10,683 bases of DNA, taken from positions 1 to 10,683 of the forward strand of contig DASPTB010000060.1 in the NCBI GenBank assembly GCA_035623615.1, written 5' to 3'. Under the pieces are notes generated by a model. The model ran no database searches, was not told the DNA's origin, and worked only from the letters and a program-made list of their open reading frames with translations. Within the stretch, counting starts at the first letter, position 1; every line of letters starts with the position of its first letter. A program made the position numbers and the translations under genes. This document shows positions 1-6,806 of the stretch, one piece after another. The stretch is from DASPTB01 sp035623615. GTDB lineage: Bacteria > Actinomycetota > UBA4738.

Positions 1-922
1 TCCCTTCCCGCTTGACGTCGGCCTTCCCGATGGGCACCAGGAAGTTCGGGTCCTCGGAGACCTTTTCCCGGATGCGCCGGTAGATCCACTTGTGCTCCAG
101 GAACACGCACGGGTTGTCGTCGCGGATGGCGGACTTCAGCAGGCCTTTGGCGTCGCTCGGGAACGCCGGGCAGATCACCTTGAGGCCGGGGGAGTGCGCG
201 AACCACGGCTCGGGGTTGGTGGAATGGAAGTTCGAGGCGCGGACGCCGCCGCCGGACGGACCTCGCAGCACCACCGGCAGCGGAACGCCCGATCGATAGT
301 GGTAGCGCCCGAGCGTGGTCGTGATCTCGTCGAACCCCGAGGACATGAAGTCCGCGTACTGGAACTCCGCGACGGGCCGCAGCCCCTCCATGGCGGAGCC
401 GATCGCCATGCCGACGATGGTCTCCTCGGCGATCGGCGTGTCCATCACGCGATCCGGGCCGAAGCGTTCGATGAACCCCTCGGTCACCTTGAACGCGCCG
501 CCGTAGACGCCGATGTCCTCGCCGAGCATGAACACGCGCTCGTCGCGCTCCATCTCCTCCCAGAGCGCCTCCGCGATGGCGACGAGGTAGGTCGCCTCGC
601 CCTGGTCGGTCCGCTTTCCGCGCGGCTCGGCGCCGTGGCCCGCCGCGCCGGCGTCCGCACCCGCCTCACCGCCGTCCACTGACGCCGGCGCGGCGGGCGG
701 CCCGCTGGGTGCGCTCGTCTCGGGGGCGATCGTGGTGGCCGCGGGCGTGGCGGAGGAGGTCGCAGCGCCTCCTTCCGGGCCCGTCGAACCATCGCCGGTC
801 CCGGCCGGCGGGTTCGGCTCGGCCGTAACCGGCGGGCCGGCCGTCGGCGGGGCGGGCTGGTCGCCGGACGTTCCCGTCGTGCCGAACGGCGACTCGGGCG
901 TGGCGTCTCCCGGCGTGCTCAT
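1..922 (-). CDS. 2-oxo acid dehydrogenase E1 component, beta subunit (partial, C-terminus outside window)
   Basis: This is the beta subunit of a heterotetrameric thiamine-diphosphate E1, which with E1 alpha decarboxylates a 2-oxo acid and acylates the lipoyl arm of E2. About 307 codons are present and the frame is still open at the left edge. The transketolase-type domain begins near residue 110. It shows LGEDIGVYGGAF, the AEETIVGMAIGSAMEGLRPV block, RGPSGGGVRA, HSPGLKVICPAFPSDAKGLL and FLEHKWIYR, all typical of PdhB/BkdB. Residues 1 to about 108 are an Ala/Pro/Gly/Thr-rich, low-complexity extension that the family normally lacks. The ATG at 922 lies five bases after the E1 alpha stop, which suggests translational coupling. 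No internal start with a good Shine-Dalgarno was seen; a GTG at 679 is possible but has none. Pyruvate is the default substrate guess (pdhB); branched-chain 2-oxo acids (bkdB) are the alternative. Confidence 0.93.
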   Translation of the reverse strand, partial: MSTPGDATPESPFGTTGTSGDQPAPPTAGPPVTAEPNPPAGTGDGSTGPEGGAATSSATPAATTIAPETSAPSGPPAAPASVDGGEAGADAGAAGHGAEPRGKRTDQGEATYLVAIAEALWEEMERDERVFMLGEDIGVYGGAFKVTEGFIERFGPDRVMDTPIAEETIVGMAIGSAMEGLRPVAEFQYADFMSSGFDEITTTLGRYHYRSGVPLPVVLRGPSGGGVRASNFHSTNPEPWFAHSPGLKVICPAFPSDAKGLLKSAIRDDNPCVFLEHKWIYRRIREKVSEDPNFLVPIGKADVKREG

Positions 923-927
923 GTCGC

Positions 928-2115
928 TCACGTGCCCGTCCCTCCCGCGCCGTCGCGGCGCGGCTCGTTCTCCCAGTACCCGTCGCCCGCCCACAGCCCC
1001 TTCGTGACGTCCGCGCCCGAGGGCGCAGGGGACGCCTGCGCGTACGCGTAGCACTGGTCGAATTCCTTTGCGATGCGCTCGTCCAGACCGCCGAGTTCCT
1101 TCTCGCTCACGACCTTGAGCGCCAGCAGCAGGTCGCGGAAGCGCTTCACAGGATCCTTGAACTCCATGTACTCCTCGAGGAGCTCCTTCGGAACGTACTT
1201 GGCGGGGTCATGGCCCGCGTGGCCGCGCCACCGCAGCGACACGCTCTCGATGAGCGTCGGGCCCTCACCGCGCCGCGCTCGCTCGACCGCGACCCGCGTC
1301 GCCTGGTAGACGTCGAGCACGTTGGCCGCGTCGACACGAACGCCCGGCATGCCGTAAGCGGATGCGCGCTCGGCGATGGTCGGAACCGCGAACTCGAGCT
1401 GGTTGGGAGTGGAGTAGGCATAGAGGTTGTTGTTGACGAGCCACACGACCGGGAGCTGGTGAATCGACGACACGTTGAGCGACTCGTGCCAGCGGCCGTT
1501 GGACGTCGCGCCGTCCCCGCAGATCGCGAGCGCGACGCGCGGTTCCTTGTTCATCTTGTAGGCGAGGGCGGCGCCGGCGGCGACCGGATAGGCGATCGGC
1601 AGATGCGAGATCGCCGTGAAGGTCCGGTGGCCCTTCCAGTCACCGACGTGGCTGTTGCCGTCGCGGCCGCGCGTATAGCCGTCGATGCGCCCCCAGAACT
1701 GCGCCATGACGCGCTTCAGGTCGAGGCCTTTGGCGAGCTGCGCGCTCAGGTCGCGATGGGTCGGGAACAGCGAGTCCTCGGGCATCAGTGCGTAGGCGGC
1801 CCCGACGTGCGTTCCCTCCTGTCCGCGGCCCGAGTAGAAGGCGCCGGGGAGCTTGCCCTGCCGGTAGAGCGTTTCCAGGCGTTCGTCGACGTGGCGGCAG
1901 AGGGTCAACAGGTACAGCAGCCGCTTCAGGTGGTCCCACGACAGGCGAAGCCGGTCGATCTGCGCCCGCGCCTGGTCGAGGGGACTCCCCACTACCTCTT
2001 CGGGGGCCTGCTGCTCCTGGGCTCCCTCGGTTGGCTCTTCGTCTGGCGCCGGGCTCTCGCCGGGCGCGTCGGTTACCTCGCCGGGCACTCCCTGCTCCCG
2101 CTGGCCGGTGGTCAC
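928..2115 (-). CDS. 2-oxo acid dehydrogenase E1 component, alpha subunit
   Basis: This is the thiamine-diphosphate-binding alpha subunit (395 aa) that pairs with the E1 beta encoded directly downstream. The ThDP/Mg motif runs from GDG at residues 200-202 to the NNN at 228-230, followed by LYAYSTP. GAFYSGRGQEG (about 91-101) and FPTHRDLSAQLAKG (117-130) are standard E1 alpha blocks. The substrate/phosphorylation loop is RWRGHAGHDP (295-304), where the usual GHS serine is alanine. Residues 1-45 are a Glu/Pro/Ala/Gly-rich tail that looks disordered; the folded part begins near SPLDQARAQIDRLRLSW. The start is GTG at 2115, preceded by a good GGAAGGA Shine-Dalgarno about 8-9 bases away; no better in-frame start was seen. 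It sits 42 bases after lpd, in the same operon. Pyruvate versus branched-chain substrate is not resolved (pdhA/bkdA). Confidence 0.93.
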   Translation of the reverse strand: MTTGQREQGVPGEVTDAPGESPAPDEEPTEGAQEQQAPEEVVGSPLDQARAQIDRLRLSWDHLKRLLYLLTLCRHVDERLETLYRQGKLPGAFYSGRGQEGTHVGAAYALMPEDSLFPTHRDLSAQLAKGLDLKRVMAQFWGRIDGYTRGRDGNSHVGDWKGHRTFTAISHLPIAYPVAAGAALAYKMNKEPRVALAICGDGATSNGRWHESLNVSSIHQLPVVWLVNNNLYAYSTPNQLEFAVPTIAERASAYGMPGVRVDAANVLDVYQATRVAVERARRGEGPTLIESVSLRWRGHAGHDPAKYVPKELLEEYMEFKDPVKRFRDLLLALKVVSEKELGGLDERIAKEFDQCYAYAQASPAPSGADVTKGLWAGDGYWENEPRRDGAGGTGT

Positions 2116-2157
2116 GTCCGCAGTCCTTCCATTCTCCTGGTCTTCATCGGCTGCCGA

Positions 2158-3543
2158 TCACGGCGAGTGCAATGGTTTTCCGGCAAGTGCCAGGAACGTT
2201 TCTCCGAGGGCCTCCGACATGGTGGGATGCGGGTGGATCAGGGTGCTCACCTCGGCGGCCCCGGCTTCCCAGTTGGTCACGAGCATGGCCTCTGCGATCA
2301 GGTCGGTGGCATGGGGCCCGATCAGGTGGATCCCCAGGATGGGGCCGGCACCCGCAGTCGAGACGACCTTGCAGAGCCCGCCCTCGCCCAGGATGTTCGC
2401 CTTGGCCAGGATCTGGAGGTTGAAGGTCTTCACCTCCACCTCGTGGCCCATGTCGCGTGCCTGCGCCTCGGTCAGGCCGACGGAGGCGATCTCCGGCGTG
2501 CTGAAGGTCACCCGCGGGACGCCGGCGTAGTCGATCTCGGGGACGTCGAGTCCGGCGATTCGCTCGGCGGCGCTCATTCCCTCCAGAAACGCCGTGTGCG
2601 CGAACTGCAGCGGCGTGGCGGCCACATCGCCGACGGCCCAGACGCGCGGCGCGGTGCTCTGCAGCGTGCCGTCCACCTTGACGTACCCGCGGTCGAGTTG
2701 CACCCCGGCCTCCTCCAGGCCGACACCCTCGGTCACCGGTCCGCGACCGACCGCGACGAGACACATGTCCGCCGACACGGTCGCCGTGGATCCGTCCGGG
2801 TTCCCGTACGCGACCTCCGCGCGATCGGCCTCGTCCTTCCACTCCGTTACCGACACCCCTGTGAACACCGCGATGCCGCGACGTCGAAACGCGCGGTCGA
2901 GCTGCTTCGAGATCTCCTCGTCCTCCAGTGGAACCATGCGCGGCAGCGCTTCGAGGACCGTGACCTCGGCACCGAAGGAGCGCAGGAGGGAGGCGAACTC
3001 GACGCCGACGGCGCCGGCGCCGATCACCACCGCCGACGACGGCAGCGACGGCATCCAGAGCGCCTGGTCGCTCGTGACGATGTGTGTGCCGATCTGCATG
3101 CCCGGCAGGAGCTTCGGTCGAGAGCCGGTCGCGATGACGACATCCGGGGCTGCCAGCGTGCGCTCACCCACCACCACGGCGGGGCCCTCGACGAGGCGGC
3201 CCTCACCCCGAACGACGTCGATGCCGCGCGCCGTCACGAGACTCGTCAGGCCCTTGACCTTCTTGTCGACGATCCTCTCGCCGAATTCCAGGACCCGTGG
3301 CCAGTCGGGGCTGCCCGTCGCCTCGATTCCCCACTCGGCCGAGCGGTTGACATGATCGAGGACGGACGCCGACTCGAGGAGCGCCTTGGTGGGGACGCAG
3401 CCCCGAAGCAAGCAGGTTCCGCCGAGTCGCTCGTCGCGCTCGACGAGCGCCACGCGCTTCCCGAGCTCGGCGGCCCGGAGCGCACACGCATAGCCGCCCG
3501 AGCCGCCGCCGAGCACGACCAGGTCGAAGGTCTCTGCCGTCAT
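2158..3543 (-). CDS. lpdA: Dihydrolipoyl dehydrogenase (E3 / L-protein)
   Basis: This FAD flavoprotein re-oxidises dihydrolipoyl groups with NAD+. It serves as E3 of 2-oxo acid dehydrogenases and as L-protein of glycine cleavage. From the ATG at 3543 it has 461 aa, a normal length. The FAD-binding GGGSGG follows FDLVVL at the N-terminus. The redox-active disulfide lies in GGTCLLRGCVPTK (Cys44 and Cys49). The NAD-binding GAGAVG is at about 175-180, and a second FAD contact is WAVGDVA. The C-terminal catalytic dyad is in HPHPTMSEALGE (His439, Glu444). A GTG at 3585 would add 14 residues (MRSNESGKDRAEPT) not typical of the family, so I prefer the ATG just before FDLVVL, although its Shine-Dalgarno (GCGGAACC) is weak. 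It is the first gene of the operon with E1 alpha and E1 beta, and it diverges from gcvT, the other likely user of its product. Confidence 0.95.
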   Translation of the reverse strand: MTAETFDLVVLGGGSGGYACALRAAELGKRVALVERDERLGGTCLLRGCVPTKALLESASVLDHVNRSAEWGIEATGSPDWPRVLEFGERIVDKKVKGLTSLVTARGIDVVRGEGRLVEGPAVVVGERTLAAPDVVIATGSRPKLLPGMQIGTHIVTSDQALWMPSLPSSAVVIGAGAVGVEFASLLRSFGAEVTVLEALPRMVPLEDEEISKQLDRAFRRRGIAVFTGVSVTEWKDEADRAEVAYGNPDGSTATVSADMCLVAVGRGPVTEGVGLEEAGVQLDRGYVKVDGTLQSTAPRVWAVGDVAATPLQFAHTAFLEGMSAAERIAGLDVPEIDYAGVPRVTFSTPEIASVGLTEAQARDMGHEVEVKTFNLQILAKANILGEGGLCKVVSTAGAGPILGIHLIGPHATDLIAEAMLVTNWEAGAAEVSTLIHPHPTMSEALGETFLALAGKPLHSP

Positions 3544-3629
3544 GGTCGGTTCCGCTCGGTCCTTCCCGGATTCGTTCGAACGCACTCGGAAGGTGGGCCG
3601 CCGGGCACGCGTCTGAGCCGAGGCGGCGA

Positions 3630-3654
3630 ACGGCCGCCCACGGCCGTCATACTA
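3630..3654. promoter_or_regulatory. Divergent lpd/gcvT promoter region with 18-bp dyad
   Basis: A perfect inverted repeat, ACGGCCG-ccca-CGGCCGT (3630-3647), directly abuts the only AT-rich island of this intergenic region, catacta (3648-3654). Read to the right the island gives CATACT; read to the left it gives TAGTAT. Each matches the TATAAT consensus at four of six positions. No convincing -35 box was found on either strand. The dyad is therefore placed where a regulator could act on both lpd and gcvT, but regulation is inferred from position only. The leader before gcvT is too short for a glycine riboswitch. Confidence 0.4.
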
Positions 3655-3691
3655 CCGCCGAGGCATCCAATCGGGCCGAAGGGACGCGAGC

Positions 3692-4804
3692 GTGGAGGCG
3701 TCGGGAGAGGGCGAGATCCTCAGGCGATCGCCGCTGGACGAGGCGCATCGGGCGCTCGGGGCCAAGATGGGCGTGTTCGGCGGCTGGCTGATGCCGATCG
3801 AGTACGCGGGTACGCTCGCCGAGCACGACGCCGTGCGCTCCGCGGTCGGAGTGTTCGACGTCTCCCATCTGGGGAAGGTCTCCGTCGGCGGCGACGAAGC
3901 GCTCGACGCGCTGCAGATGAGCCTGACGAGCGACGTCGCGCGCGTGCCGGTCGGGGGCGCCCAGTACGGGTTGGCGCTCGACGACGACGGCGGCATCGTC
4001 GACGACCTCATCGTCTACCGGCTCGGCCGGGACGACTATCTGGTCGTTCCGAACGCGGCGAACGCGGAACGGGTGCTCGCGCAGATCTCCTCGCACGCTC
4101 CGGCAGACGTCGAGCTGGCCCTGCGAGACGACCTGGCGCTCCTGGCGGTGCAGGGTCCTCGCTCGCTCGAGCTCGTTGAACCTCTCTTCCCGCAGGCGTC
4201 GCCGCTCGCGTACATGAGCTGCGACCGATCGTCGTGGGTCGGTGGACCCGTCGTCGTCGCGAGGTCCGGCTATACGGGCGAGCGCGGGTACGAGCTCTTC
4301 GTCGACATCGCGTCGGCCGAGGACCTGTGGGATCGGCTCCTTCGCGACGGCGAGCCGCTCGCGATTCGCCCGTGCGGCCTCGGCGCCCGCGACACGCTCC
4401 GTCTGGAGATGGGGTATCCGTTGCACGGCAACGACATCAGCGAGGATCGGACCCCACTGGAGGCGGGGCTCGGCTGGGCGGTCGCGATGGACAAAGGGGA
4501 GTTCCCCGGGCGCGAAGCGCTCGAGGCGCAACGGTCGGAAGGGATTCCGTCGCGCCTCGTCGGGCTGCGGATGACCGACCGGCTGATTCCGCGCTCGCAC
4601 TACGCCGTCTACGCGGCCGAGGAGCCCGTCGGGGAGGTCACGAGCGGGACGTTCTCGCCGACGCTCCGGAGCGGGATCGCGCTCGCCTACGTCGAGCGGC
4701 GGGACGACCTTCTGCCGGGCGCCACGGTTGAGGTGGACGTGCGGGGACGCCGGGGAGCAGCGCGGATCGTCGATCCGCCCTTCGTCGATCGCTCGCCGCG
4801 ATGA
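3692..4804 (+). CDS. gcvT: Glycine cleavage system T-protein (aminomethyltransferase)
   Basis: GcvT transfers the methylene group from the aminomethyl-lipoyl arm of H-protein to tetrahydrofolate, releasing ammonia. The protein has 370 aa, a usual length. The N-terminal block LDEAHRALGAKMGVFGGWLM and the following HDAVRSAVGVFDVSHLGKV are diagnostic. GGIVDDLIVYRLG (about 100-112) carries the conserved aspartate pair. YTGERGYELF (about 193-202) and GLGARDTLRLEMGYPLHGND (about 228-247) mark the folate-binding fold, with the C-terminal barrel domain from about 275. The start is GTG at 3692 with GAAGGGA about 7 bases upstream. It stands alone on this strand: no gcvH or gcvP is next to it, but it diverges from lpd, which encodes the shared L-protein. 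Related paralogues (YgfZ, DMSP demethylase) fit less well because the GcvT motif set is complete. Confidence 0.94.
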   Translation: MEASGEGEILRRSPLDEAHRALGAKMGVFGGWLMPIEYAGTLAEHDAVRSAVGVFDVSHLGKVSVGGDEALDALQMSLTSDVARVPVGGAQYGLALDDDGGIVDDLIVYRLGRDDYLVVPNAANAERVLAQISSHAPADVELALRDDLALLAVQGPRSLELVEPLFPQASPLAYMSCDRSSWVGGPVVVARSGYTGERGYELFVDIASAEDLWDRLLRDGEPLAIRPCGLGARDTLRLEMGYPLHGNDISEDRTPLEAGLGWAVAMDKGEFPGREALEAQRSEGIPSRLVGLRMTDRLIPRSHYAVYAAEEPVGEVTSGTFSPTLRSGIALAYVERRDDLLPGATVEVDVRGRRGAARIVDPPFVDRSPR

Positions 4805-4808
4805 GGAT

Positions 4809-4827
4809 GCCGGCCGGGGTCTCCGGC
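4809..4827. terminator. Possible short hairpin between convergent gcvT and lipoprotein gene
   Basis: The 22 bases between the two convergent stops hold GCCGG (4813-4817) and CCGGC (4823-4827), which can form a 5-bp GC stem around a GGTCT loop. There is no T-tract, so this is at best a weak bidirectional terminator. Confidence 0.2.
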
Positions 4828-5534
4828 TACGTGCTCGGCTGGTGGGCCGCCCGCAGGAGCTGGGCGATCGAGGCCGAGTCGAAGCGCGCCCCGTTCATCA
4901 GCTCGTTCAGCATCGTGCCGGAACGGGGCCCCGCGACGTCCGCCACCACCACGTAGAGCCCCGAGGTCGGGATGCCGACGTGCCGGAGCGGTCCGAACCC
5001 CGGCGCGGCGACCATGTAGGCCCAGTGGGAAGGGCGGCCGTCCGCGACGCAACGCCCGGCGGCCGATGCCACGAAGTCCCCGGGGGAGAAGTGGCGGCCC
5101 GTGTAGTCGGGCGGGTGGTTCGCAACCACCGTCGGGCGGACGCGGTCGCACGCGCCGGCCCGGTCGAGCTGGCCGAACGAGGCGTTCTTCGCAGCGAGGT
5201 AGTAGTAGTCGGTGGGGATCTGCAGTCGCCCGATGTCGACCCAGAAGGCCTCGATGCCTTGCACGTGGGCCGCTCCGCGCTCCCAGCTCGCCAGGTCGGG
5301 CGAGGCGACGAACCCCTCGGCCGGGACCCGGGACGCGGGGATTGTGCTCGCCTGCCACGACCGTGGGATCACCGCTCGCACCAGACCGATGCGAACCTCG
5401 GCGAGCGGCGACGGAGAGGCGGGAGCCGAGACCGGAACGATCGAGAGGGTCTGCGAGATCGGCTCGGACTGGGGTGCGTGGGAACAAGCCGTCGCGACGG
5501 CCACCAATGCAAGCGCAAGGACCTTCGTGCGCAC
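4827..5534 (-). CDS. Predicted lipoprotein of unknown function
   Basis: I do not recognise a characterised family. From the GTG at 5534 the protein has 235 aa. It begins VRTKVLALALVAVATAC, a short positively charged then hydrophobic leader ending in a lipobox-like ATAC with Cys17, so a lipid-anchored exported protein is likely. A Ser/Pro-rich linker (about 18-45) follows. Then comes a globular domain with VRIGLVRAVIPRSWQAS, a Tyr/Trp-rich middle (EAFWVDIGRLQIPTDYYYL) and Cys129 and Cys162, which could form a disulfide. The start was chosen because GGGGAG lies about 6 bases before it and the signal peptide then begins at residue 1; the frame also stays open to an ATG at 5621, which would bury the signal. 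It is convergent with gcvT and lies 158 bases after the response regulator, with its own possible promoter. Confidence 0.75.
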   Translation of the reverse strand: MRTKVLALALVAVATACSHAPQSEPISQTLSIVPVSAPASPSPLAEVRIGLVRAVIPRSWQASTIPASRVPAEGFVASPDLASWERGAAHVQGIEAFWVDIGRLQIPTDYYYLAAKNASFGQLDRAGACDRVRPTVVANHPPDYTGRHFSPGDFVASAAGRCVADGRPSHWAYMVAAPGFGPLRHVGIPTSGLYVVVADVAGPRSGTMLNELMNGARFDSASIAQLLRAAHQPST

Positions 5535-5549
5535 CGTTCTCCCCGGCGG

Positions 5550-5579
5550 AGTGTATTCCCTCAGGTGGGCCGAAACCAA
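5550..5579 (-). promoter_or_regulatory. Candidate promoter of the lipoprotein gene
   Basis: On the minus strand, TTGGTT (5579-5574) is followed 18 bases later by TACACT (5555-5550). The -10 box matches TATAAT at four of six positions; the -35 box keeps TTG. The distance from the -10 box to the GTG at 5534 is 15 bases, which leaves a very short leader containing the GGGGAG ribosome site. Confidence 0.35.
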
Positions 5580-5595
5580 CCCGGTCGGGCGCCAA

Positions 5596-5607
5596 CCCCT
5601 TTCGGGG
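5596..5607 (-). other. Small CCCC-GAAA-GGGG hairpin downstream of the response regulator gene
   Basis: The minus strand reads CCCCGAAAGGGGTTGG here, a 4-bp GC stem closed by a GNRA-type GAAA tetraloop. It lies about 85 bases beyond the response-regulator stop and just upstream of the candidate promoter of the lipoprotein gene. It may help end the regulator transcript, but it has no T-tract. The rest of the 158-base gap (5535-5692) is GC-rich, with a 10-bp palindrome GCGGGCCCGC at 5667-5676, and shows no gene. Confidence 0.25.
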
Positions 5608-5692
5608 AGGATTCGCGGCATACGCCTTGTCGGATCGGTGGGGGACTGCGGCCTGCGTCCGGCGACGCGGGCCCGCCGGCCGTCCGGCGAGG

Positions 5693-6316
5693 TCAGTCGA
5701 CGAGGCCGAGACGGAAGGCGATGTAGACGGCCTGCGCCCGGTCGTTGGCGCCCAGCTTCTCGAAGATCCGCTCCAGGTGCGTCTTGACGGTGTGGGGCGA
5801 GATCCCGAGTTGCCTGGCCACCTCTTTGGTGGTGTTCCCCTGAGCCACGTACTGGAGGATCTGCGACTCCCGGTTGGAAAGCGGCGTCTCGGGCCGCGAT
5901 GGCCGAAGGCGGGACTCCTCGATGAACGACCGTGTCAGCGCCGGGTGGATGACCGGCTTGCCCTCCATCGCCTGCCGCGTCGCGCGGACGAGTTCGTCGG
6001 CTGTGACGTCCTTCAGCAGGTAGCCGGAGATGCCGGCTTGCATCGCGGGCGCCACGGCGGCGGTCTCCTCGACGGTGAACAGGATGACCTTGGTGTCGGG
6101 TCGGCCGTCGCGGATGGTCTTGGCGGCCTCGAGCCCGTCCATTCCCGGCATCTGAACGTCCATCAGCACGAGGTCGGGCTCGAGCTCCTTCGCGGCGGCG
6201 ATCGCCTCCTCGCCGCTTGCCGCCTCGCCGACGATCTCGATGTCGACGGCTTCCGCCAGGGCGGAGCGAAGTCCGTCTCTGGTGACTGGGTGGTCGTCGA
6301 CGATGAGGACCCGCAC
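5693..6316 (-). CDS. NarL/FixJ-family two-component response regulator (REC + LuxR-type HTH)
   Basis: This is a cytoplasmic DNA-binding transcriptional regulator switched by aspartate phosphorylation (207 aa, normal family length). The receiver domain starts at once with VRVLIVDDHP (acidic pair Asp7, Asp8). The phosphoacceptor is Asp53 in LVLMDVQMPGMDG, and the conserved Thr81 and Lys102 (GYLLKD) are present, so the switch looks intact. The LuxR-type helix-turn-helix covers about 146-200: LSNRESQILQYVAQG, then TTKEVARQLGISPHTVKTHL. The GTG at 6316 is chosen because GGAGG lies 8 bases upstream and the receiver fold begins right there; a longer version from the ATG at 6391 has no ribosome site. 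It diverges from the sufT-like gene. No kinase gene adjoins it directly; the nearest is the PAS kinase at 7761-10223. Confidence 0.93.
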   Translation of the reverse strand: MRVLIVDDHPVTRDGLRSALAEAVDIEIVGEAASGEEAIAAAKELEPDLVLMDVQMPGMDGLEAAKTIRDGRPDTKVILFTVEETAAVAPAMQAGISGYLLKDVTADELVRATRQAMEGKPVIHPALTRSFIEESRLRPSRPETPLSNRESQILQYVAQGNTTKEVARQLGISPHTVKTHLERIFEKLGANDRAQAVYIAFRLGLVD

Positions 6317-6370
6317 GATCCGCGCCTCCGCGTCTTCGGTTGTACCCTCAGGTGGCGGGCTCACCTCTCG

Positions 6371-6395
6371 TGGCCGGCCCGCATCGGCCATATGG
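6371..6395. promoter_or_regulatory. Operator-like dyad in the regulator/sufT divergent region
   Basis: TGGCCG (6371-6376) and CGGCCA (6385-6390) form a perfect 6-bp inverted repeat with an 8-base spacer. It overlaps an 8-bp palindrome, CCATATGG (6388-6395). It lies midway between the response regulator start (6316, minus) and the sufT-like start (6434, plus), a natural place for autoregulation. No clear -35/-10 pair was recognised on either strand. Confidence 0.3.
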
Positions 6396-6433
6396 AGGAC
6401 TCTAGCCCATCCGAGGAAACAAGGGAGGGCGGT

Positions 6434-6778
6434 ATGTCGGAACCGCAGGAGGCGAGCGCGGAGAACGGGCACGCCGAGAACGACCTCCGGGACCGCGCCC
6501 GGGAGGCCCTTCGAAACGTGCACGATCCGGAGCTGGGGATCAACATCGTCGACCTGGGCCTGGTGTACGGGGTGGACGTCTCGGACGGGACGGTCAAGGT
6601 GACCTATACGCTGACGACGATGGGCTGCCCGATCGGTCCCCTGATCGAGGCCGAGATCCGGCAGTTCCTCGAGACCGTCGACGGGGTCGAGAACGTGGAG
6701 GCAGAGATGGTTCTTCGACCCCCCTGGACTCCGGAGATGATGTCGGAAGAAGCGAAGGCGGCCCTGGGATTCTTCTAG
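6434..6778 (+). CDS. sufT: SufT-like MIP18/DUF59 family iron-sulfur cluster maturation protein
   Basis: This small cytoplasmic protein (114 aa) belongs to the family that helps assemble or hand over iron-sulfur clusters. DPELGINIVDLGLVYGVDV (31-49) is the family signature. Cys65 in LTTMGCPIGP is the conserved cluster-linked cysteine. The C-terminal RPPWTPEMMSEEAKAALGF (95-113) matches the short form found in actinobacterial suf clusters, such as the mycobacterial Rv1466 type as I recall it. Residues 1-17 are a polar tail. The ATG at 6434 is chosen because AGGGAGGG lies about 4-6 bases upstream; an in-frame ATG at 6392 would add 14 residues without a ribosome site. It is followed by the sulfurtransferase gene 113 bases downstream, and sufB lies about 3.6 kb further on the same strand, so a role in SUF assembly is likely. 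PaaD-like or other DUF59 roles are the alternative. Confidence 0.88.
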   Translation: MSEPQEASAENGHAENDLRDRAREALRNVHDPELGINIVDLGLVYGVDVSDGTVKVTYTLTTMGCPIGPLIEAEIRQFLETVDGVENVEAEMVLRPPWTPEMMSEEAKAALGFF

Positions 6779-6806
6779 GGAACCCGAAGGAACCGGGCGG
6801 CGGAAT

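Noticed and set aside
3654..3691. Glycine riboswitch upstream of gcvT.
   Set aside because: The leader after the likely promoter is only about 40 bases and lacks the size and conserved elements of a glycine aptamer.
1210..4179. Very long open frame on the plus strand (about 989 codons) across the E1 alpha, lpd and gcvT region.
   Set aside because: It is antisense to lpd and most of E1 alpha, then out of frame with gcvT. Its translation is Arg/Gly/Ala-rich with no recognisable domain, as expected for a shadow frame in GC-rich DNA.
3647..4600. Minus-strand open frame of about 317 codons opposite gcvT.
   Set aside because: GcvT on the plus strand has all family motifs and a proper ribosome site; the antisense product has none.
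5066..6433. Long upstream extension of the sufT frame on the plus strand.
   Set aside because: The extension is antisense to the lipoprotein and response regulator genes and has no domain. The strong ribosome site before the ATG at 6434 fixes the start there.
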